A stretch of DNA of 64,000 bases from Bradyrhizobium sp. Ai1a-2 (GTDB taxonomy: Bacteria > Pseudomonadota > Alphaproteobacteria > Rhizobiales > Xanthobacteraceae). The notes under the pieces are model-generated. The model had not been told where the DNA came from. It did not search any database and saw nothing but the letters and a program-made list of their open reading frames with translations. Below, in pieces: positions 60,279 to 64,000 of the stretch. The position numbers and the translations under genes were made by a program. Every line of letters begins with the position of its first letter. The first letter of the stretch is position 1. The DNA lies in contig NZ_AUEZ01000011.1 of the NCBI RefSeq assembly GCF_000426245.1, positions 79,639-143,638 of the forward strand, read 5' to 3'.

Positions 60279-61298
60279 ATGCCCTCGAAATCTGCCAAAC
60301 CCCGACGGCCCCCTCCGCGCCAGCAGGCTGCGCCGCGTCGGATTGCGATTGTCGCTTTCCCCGGCGTGACGCTGCTCGACATCTCCGGCCCGGCGCAGGT
60401 GTTTGCCGAATTGGAAGCGATCGAATTGCCGGGGCCCGGCTATTCGCTTTCCTATCTGTCCACCTCGGGCGGACTGGTTTCGACGGATGTGGGGATGATG
60501 ATCGACACGGCTCCGATCAGCAGTATGCGACCGCACCAGATCGACACGCTGGTGATCCCGGGTGGCCCCGGCATTTGGGAGATTCCCAAAGACGCTCGCT
60601 TGATGAAATGGATTTCGCAGACGCTGCCGCAGGCACGCCGGATCGCCTCGGTCTGTCTCGGGGCGTTCGCGCTTGCCTGGACCGGTGTGCTGGACGGCAA
60701 GCGCGCTGCGACGCACTGGCGCTATTGCCCGCGGTTGCAGGACAGCTTTCCAAATGTCCGCGTCGAGCCCAATGCCATCTTCGTCAAGGATGGGCATGTG
60801 TGGTCATCGGCCGGCGTCAGCGCGGGCATCGACCTGGCGCTTGCCATGATCGAAGAGGATTTCGGCCATACGATTGCGCTCGATGTCGCCCGGCGACTGG
60901 TGGTGTTCCTGAAACGGCCGGGTGGTCAGAGCCAGTTCTCGACCGTGCTTGCGGCGCAGGCTTCCGACGTCGAAGGTCGCTTCAGTGCGCTGCACGCCTG
61001 GATTATCGAAAACATCGCCAGCGATCTGCGGGTGGAGACGTTGGCCGCAAAGGCCGGGATGACGCCGCGCACCTTCGCCCGCACCTATGCCAACCGCACC
61101 GGCATGACGCCGGCAAGCGGCGTCGAGGCCCTCCGGGTCGAAACCGCTCGGCTGCTGCTTGAGAGCCAGCAGATACGCGGCGTCGTGGAGGTCGCTAAAC
61201 GTGCCGGATTCGGCGACGACGAGCGGATGCGGCGGGCCTTCCTGAGGCATCTCGGCGTATCGCCGACCGAATACAGAAACCGCTTTTCGGGCGGTTGA
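60279..61298 (+). CDS. GlxA family transcriptional regulator (DJ-1/PfpI plus AraC)
   Basis: 339 residues. The DJ-1/PfpI-like domain (RIAIVAFPGVTLLDISGPAQ at the start; SVCLGAFALAWTGVLDGKRA with the nucleophile-position Cys) occupies residues 20-200, and the AraC HTH pair follows (VETLAAKAGMTPRTFARTYA; VAKRAGFGDDERMRRAFLRH). Characterised GlxA-type activators often sense amino acids or quaternary amines (ArgR, GbdR). AAGGACA precedes the ATG. It diverges from the GNAT-MFS-YqcI-cupin operon and is its probable activator. Confidence 0.9.
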   Translation: MPSKSAKPRRPPPRQQAAPRRIAIVAFPGVTLLDISGPAQVFAELEAIELPGPGYSLSYLSTSGGLVSTDVGMMIDTAPISSMRPHQIDTLVIPGGPGIWEIPKDARLMKWISQTLPQARRIASVCLGAFALAWTGVLDGKRAATHWRYCPRLQDSFPNVRVEPNAIFVKDGHVWSSAGVSAGIDLALAMIEEDFGHTIALDVARRLVVFLKRPGGQSQFSTVLAAQASDVEGRFSALHAWIIENIASDLRVETLAAKAGMTPRTFARTYANRTGMTPASGVEALRVETARLLLESQQIRGVVEVAKRAGFGDDERMRRAFLRHLGVSPTEYRNRFSGG

Positions 61299-61416
61299 GC
61301 GCCGTCGTAAGCGAATGGCAGCCTTTCGTTCGTGCCCGGGATTTCCCCCTTCACGGCGGTCGCTTTTGCCGCTTATCTGCGGCTAATGTGCCGGTCAAAA
61401 CGGGAGAGAAACCACC

Positions 61417-62544
61417 ATGAATGACGGGACGTCCATCCGGCGCAATGTCGAACTCGGGGCCAGCGGGGAAGAATACCAGAACCTGCACGAATTTGTCCGC
61501 AAGGCCCGGGCAAGGCTGAACCAGAACGCCTGGGACTACATCGTCGGCGCCGCCGAGACCGAGACCACGCTGCGGCGCAACCGGATGGCGCTGGATGAGA
61601 TCGCGTTCCGGCCGCGCGTGCTGCGCAACGTCGCTCACGTCGATCCTTCCACGGAAGTGTTCGGGCGCAAGTTGCGATTGCCGGTCATGCTCGCACCGGT
61701 CGGCGCGCTCGAGATCTTCGACCCTGGGGCGGGAGCGGCAGTCGCCCGCGGCGCCGGCACATTTGGCGCGGCGCATATGCTGAGTTCGGTGTCCGAGCCA
61801 GGGCTTGAGAATACCGCAAAGGCAGCGCCCGACGCGCTGCGCATTTTCCAGCTCTATGTCCGCGGGGATGATGCCTTTGTCGAGGACGTCGTCAACCGCA
61901 GTGTTGCCAACGGCTATTCCGCGTTCTGTCTGACTGTCGACACCGCCCATTACAGCCGCCGCGAGCGCGACATTGCCAAGCGCTACGTGCGGGAGAGCCG
62001 TATTCGCGCCACGGGCGGCGACTTCCAGAAGGGGCTGGAATGGCGGACGGTGAAGTTGATCAAGGACAAGTTCAGGATACCGCTGGTCATCAAGGGGATC
62101 GCCACCGCCGAGGACGCAATCATCGCGTTCGATCACGGCGTCGACTGGATCTACGTGTCCAACCATGGAGGCCGTCAACTTGATCACGGCCGTGGTGCCA
62201 TGCACGTCCTGCCGGAAATTGTCGAGGCGGTGAGGGGCCGCGCCAAGATCATGGTGGACGGCTCGTTCTGCAGGGGCGCTGATATCGTGAAGGCGATTGC
62301 CTCGGGCGCCGATCTTGTCGGCATCGGTCGCCTGCAATGCTGGGCGCTCGCCGCCGATGGCGAGAGGGGCGTCACCCGCATGCTGGAATTGCTCGAAGAC
62401 GAGGTGATCCGCTGCCTCGGCCTGCTCGGCGTGACCAGCTTCGCGGAACTCGACAAGTCGTACCTGCATCCGGCGACGGCGACCAACCCGCCGGGCGTGT
62501 TCAGCGCGTTTCCGCTGTTGGACATTGAGCCGTATCGCTATTAG
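61417..62544 (+). CDS. FMN-dependent alpha-hydroxy-acid oxidase
   Basis: 375 residues of the glycolate oxidase/lactate dehydrogenase family. LNQNAWDYIVGAAETETTLRRN, LPVMLAPVGALEIFDPGAG, the catalytic His in VSNHGGRQLDHGRG, and the FMN phosphate site VDGSFCRGADIVKAIASGAD with VGIGRL are all present. It oxidises a 2-hydroxy acid to the 2-oxo acid. GGGAGAGAAACCACC precedes the ATG. Downstream of the GlxA-type gene on the same strand but 118 bp away, so a link to that operon is possible, not shown. Confidence 0.88.
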   Translation: MNDGTSIRRNVELGASGEEYQNLHEFVRKARARLNQNAWDYIVGAAETETTLRRNRMALDEIAFRPRVLRNVAHVDPSTEVFGRKLRLPVMLAPVGALEIFDPGAGAAVARGAGTFGAAHMLSSVSEPGLENTAKAAPDALRIFQLYVRGDDAFVEDVVNRSVANGYSAFCLTVDTAHYSRRERDIAKRYVRESRIRATGGDFQKGLEWRTVKLIKDKFRIPLVIKGIATAEDAIIAFDHGVDWIYVSNHGGRQLDHGRGAMHVLPEIVEAVRGRAKIMVDGSFCRGADIVKAIASGADLVGIGRLQCWALAADGERGVTRMLELLEDEVIRCLGLLGVTSFAELDKSYLHPATATNPPGVFSAFPLLDIEPYRY

Positions 62545-62661
62545 CGGCCGCGGCTTCCCATCGACGAAGGGGCGAGGGAACGCAACGGCGGCTGTCGCGT
62601 TGTCGCTGTCGCCGCCGCATCCGCGAAGCGGGACACGAGAATGCCGGAATAGTCGAGGCGA

Positions 62662-62865
62662 ATGGCAGATAACCCGTTCGCAGATTTCTCTCTCGAAAGA
62701 GCCATTGCGCTCCGCTGGACGTTGCGCGACATCCAGGCGGGCCGTCTGAAGATGTCGCCTGTCAGCCACGAGGACTTGCATGTCCTGAGCGAACTCGGTC
62801 TGGTCGAGTTGCAGGACGAGCGTCCCGTTCTCACCCACGCCGGCATGGCGGTGCTGAACGGCTGA
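62662..62865 (+). CDS. Small hypothetical protein, 67 aa
   Basis: Acidic protein MADNPFADFSLERAIALRWT and onward, ending LTHAGMAVLNG, with a winged-helix-like length and pattern (ISLR-type helices and a VSHEDLHVLSELGLVELQ strand turn). Conserved-looking in Bradyrhizobium; function unknown. Followed by a hairpin-rich repeat that may end its transcript. Confidence 0.65.
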   Translation: MADNPFADFSLERAIALRWTLRDIQAGRLKMSPVSHEDLHVLSELGLVELQDERPVLTHAGMAVLNG

Positions 62866-62897
62866 CGCAAGCTTTCGCCGGAAAGCTGCCCCCGTCC

Positions 62898-63000
62898 AGG
62901 GCTTCAGTTCTGATTAGATCAGAACCGAAGCCCTAGATTTTTGTTTGACGCGTTTTCTGCACGCGAACCGGTGTCCACTTCGCTCGAAAACGCTCTAGCG
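62898..63000. repeat. Dispersed repeat with terminator-like hairpin
   Basis: Arms of 17 bp (AGGGCTTCAGTTCTGAT at 62898, ATCAGAACCGAAGCCCT at 62918) with one mismatch and a TAG loop are followed by AGATTTTTGTTT, which could terminate the 62662 gene. The following sequence (ACGCGAACCGGTGTCCAC, ending CTCTAGCG) belongs to a repeat common in Bradyrhizobium. Confidence 0.75.
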
Positions 63001-63180
63001 AGCCCGCAAGAAGCTCTCGCCGGAGTCGCAGGGCGTACAGCGATAGGTCAGCACATCGTAAACCCGATCGCGCGGCTCGATCAAAGCGAGGCTCATCTCG
63101 GCGCCGCATTTGATGCATGGCATTTCGATGCTGGTCTTGAAACGCGTGCAGGTCGGCGTCGGCCGAAACGTACGCAGCAT
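62995..63180 (-). CDS. Small zinc-ribbon-like protein
   Basis: 61 residues from ATG 63180 (GGGGATCCA before it). Two cysteine pairs, CIKCGAE and CTPCDSGE, about 27 residues apart form a likely zinc ribbon. Family unknown; such proteins are frequent in Bradyrhizobium. An in-frame start at 63192 is close by. Its 3' end abuts the dispersed repeat. Confidence 0.65.
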   Translation of the reverse strand: MLRTFRPTPTCTRFKTSIEMPCIKCGAEMSLALIEPRDRVYDVLTYRCTPCDSGESFLRAR

Positions 63181-63345
63181 TGGATCCCCCATGTCCCCTA
63201 GAGACGCAAAGCCACTGACCTGTGGGCAAGGAGCCCGCCGAATCACTGTGCCATATTCCCGCCACCATTGGAATCCGGGCCGGTGGATGCCGTGAGAAAA
63301 TGTTTATCGAGGAAAGTGCCGACAGGTCGTGCCTGACCGGCGCAC

Positions 63346-63606
63346 TCAACGTCGCCGTGCTACCGCGACGCCGAACAGGAATGCGACGAACAGGCTCGCT
63401 AGCGGCGCTTCGCGGGTGATTGCGCTGATCGTGGATAGTGTGCCGCCCGGTTGACGCGAGGTCTTGATCGCGTCGCTGAGCCGGTCGATTGCGGCCCGAA
63501 GTCCATCGGAAACTTCCGTGATCGTGCGCGATACATCGGTTGCGGTGTCGATTGCGCGTTCGCCGAGGCTGGGCTGCAGCGGGGATTCGGGTGTTTCGAA
63601 GTTCAC
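63346..63606 (-). CDS. Small membrane-anchored protein (DUF883-like layout)
   Basis: 86 residues from GTG 63606, which has GAGG nine bases upstream; an ATG at 63705 in the same frame gives a longer, less likely form. A helical stalk (AIDTATDVSRTITEVSDGLR) is followed by a C-terminal membrane helix, APLASLFVAFLFGVAVARRR. This layout is like DUF883/ElaB-type proteins, which can tether ribosomes to the membrane, but the likeness is loose. Confidence 0.6.
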   Translation of the reverse strand: MNFETPESPLQPSLGERAIDTATDVSRTITEVSDGLRAAIDRLSDAIKTSRQPGGTLSTISAITREAPLASLFVAFLFGVAVARRR

Positions 63607-63723
63607 GGCTCGAACCTCACGAAATCTGGTCTGACAGCGCACGCTGCGCCGAAGATCATCTTGGGCGGCTAGGAGCCCGTCCAGATAGCTTTCTGGTTGG
63701 CGCATTTCGACACGAAATCCCGC

Positions 63724-64000
63724 TCATGGGGGCCTTGCGAGGTTAGCGAGCTTCACGAGGTTGTGGGCGGTGCAGATTATCGCCCATTCGGCACGCACGT
63801 TTGCCAGGCCCCGCAACAGGAACTGGCGGAAGCCGCGCGCCTGCTTGATCTGTCCGAACACCGCCTCCACGATCTGCTTTCTTAGCCGGTAGGGGGTGTC
63901 GAAGCCGCCATCGGCAATCTTTTTTCTCATCGCCTGTGTCAGCGGTCCGCCGACCTTGCCGTTGTCGGCGGTGGGGCGCTTGGCGCGTCCGGTGGCGATG
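63724..64000 (-). mobile_element. 3' end of an IS1182-type transposase (partial)
   Basis: The minus strand encodes the last 91 or so residues of a DDE transposase, running off the window end. GQIKQARGFRQFLLRGLANV and EWAIICTAHNLVKLANLA are the conserved C-terminal region of IS1182-family (IS5-related) transposases, with the catalytic Glu in IVEAVFGQIK. The terminal inverted repeat should lie just before 63724, but I cannot define it without the other end. Confidence 0.75.

Noticed and set aside
1..64000. tRNA, rRNA or CRISPR arrays
   Set aside because: No cloverleaf, rRNA-like or regularly spaced direct repeats were seen by eye; the repeats present are inverted and dispersed.

Overview
The window is high-GC alphaproteobacterial chromosome, most like Bradyrhizobium or a close relative. 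The signs are the dense inverted repeats built on GTAGGGTGGGC and GCGAGCGAAGC, a GcrA-type regulator, DUF1236 and DUF305 proteins, and many Liv-type ABC and TRAP uptake systems beside CoA-dependent catabolic genes. I see no rRNA, tRNA or CRISPR array. The assignment to genus is inferred from pattern, not from a search.

1-11.2 kb is a module for an N-heterocycle, most likely nicotinate or 6-hydroxynicotinate. It holds a partial [2Fe-2S] dehydrogenase subunit, a 6-hydroxynicotinate reductase-like Fe-S protein, an ApbE-like UPF0280 protein, a DUF1185 protein, a Liv-type ABC transporter with fused LivH-LivM, a MarR regulator and, facing them, an enamidase-like amidohydrolase. Three copies of one palindrome (core GTATAC or GTGTAC) sit before the outward promoters and suggest a single regulon. 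11.2-12.4 kb is repeat-rich and non-coding. 12.4-20 kb encodes a DUF305 protein, an RND pump, its adaptor and an OmpR-type two-component system. 20-22.5 kb holds an epoxide hydrolase, a GST-like protein and a small exported protein.

22.9-43.4 kb is a catabolic island. A leftward operon (acyl-CoA ligase, TetR, SDR, 4-hydroxyacetophenone monooxygenase-like Baeyer-Villiger enzyme, HCCA isomerase-like protein) diverges from a rightward one (Liv-type ABC transporter, CoA-transferase, enoyl-CoA hydratase, MaoC, CitE-like lyase). A 25-bp near-palindrome lies between them and is probably the TetR site. Next comes a leftward TRAP operon with two receptors for one membrane pair plus a second CoA-transferase, and a divergent thiolase.

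43.4-44 kb contains two fused gene fragments (histidine kinase tail; GH3 tail with a stop codon). 44-47.9 kb is cyoABCD, a bo3-type quinol oxidase, followed by an OpgC-like membrane protein. 49.2-51.6 kb is a phage-like control module: a CI/LexA-type repressor with four copies of one operator, a GcrA-family protein and two hypothetical proteins. A BamA paralogue, an exported unknown protein and a third CoA-transferase follow.

56.8-61.3 kb carries the most novel-looking unit: a tight operon of GNAT acyltransferase, MFS transporter, YqcI/YcgG-family protein (the family of the heme N-hydroxylase GntA) and cupin, facing a GlxA-type AraC regulator. It may make and export, or detoxify, an N-oxygenated small molecule. 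The window closes with an alpha-hydroxy-acid oxidase, several small conserved proteins and the 3' end of an IS1182-type transposase running off the edge.
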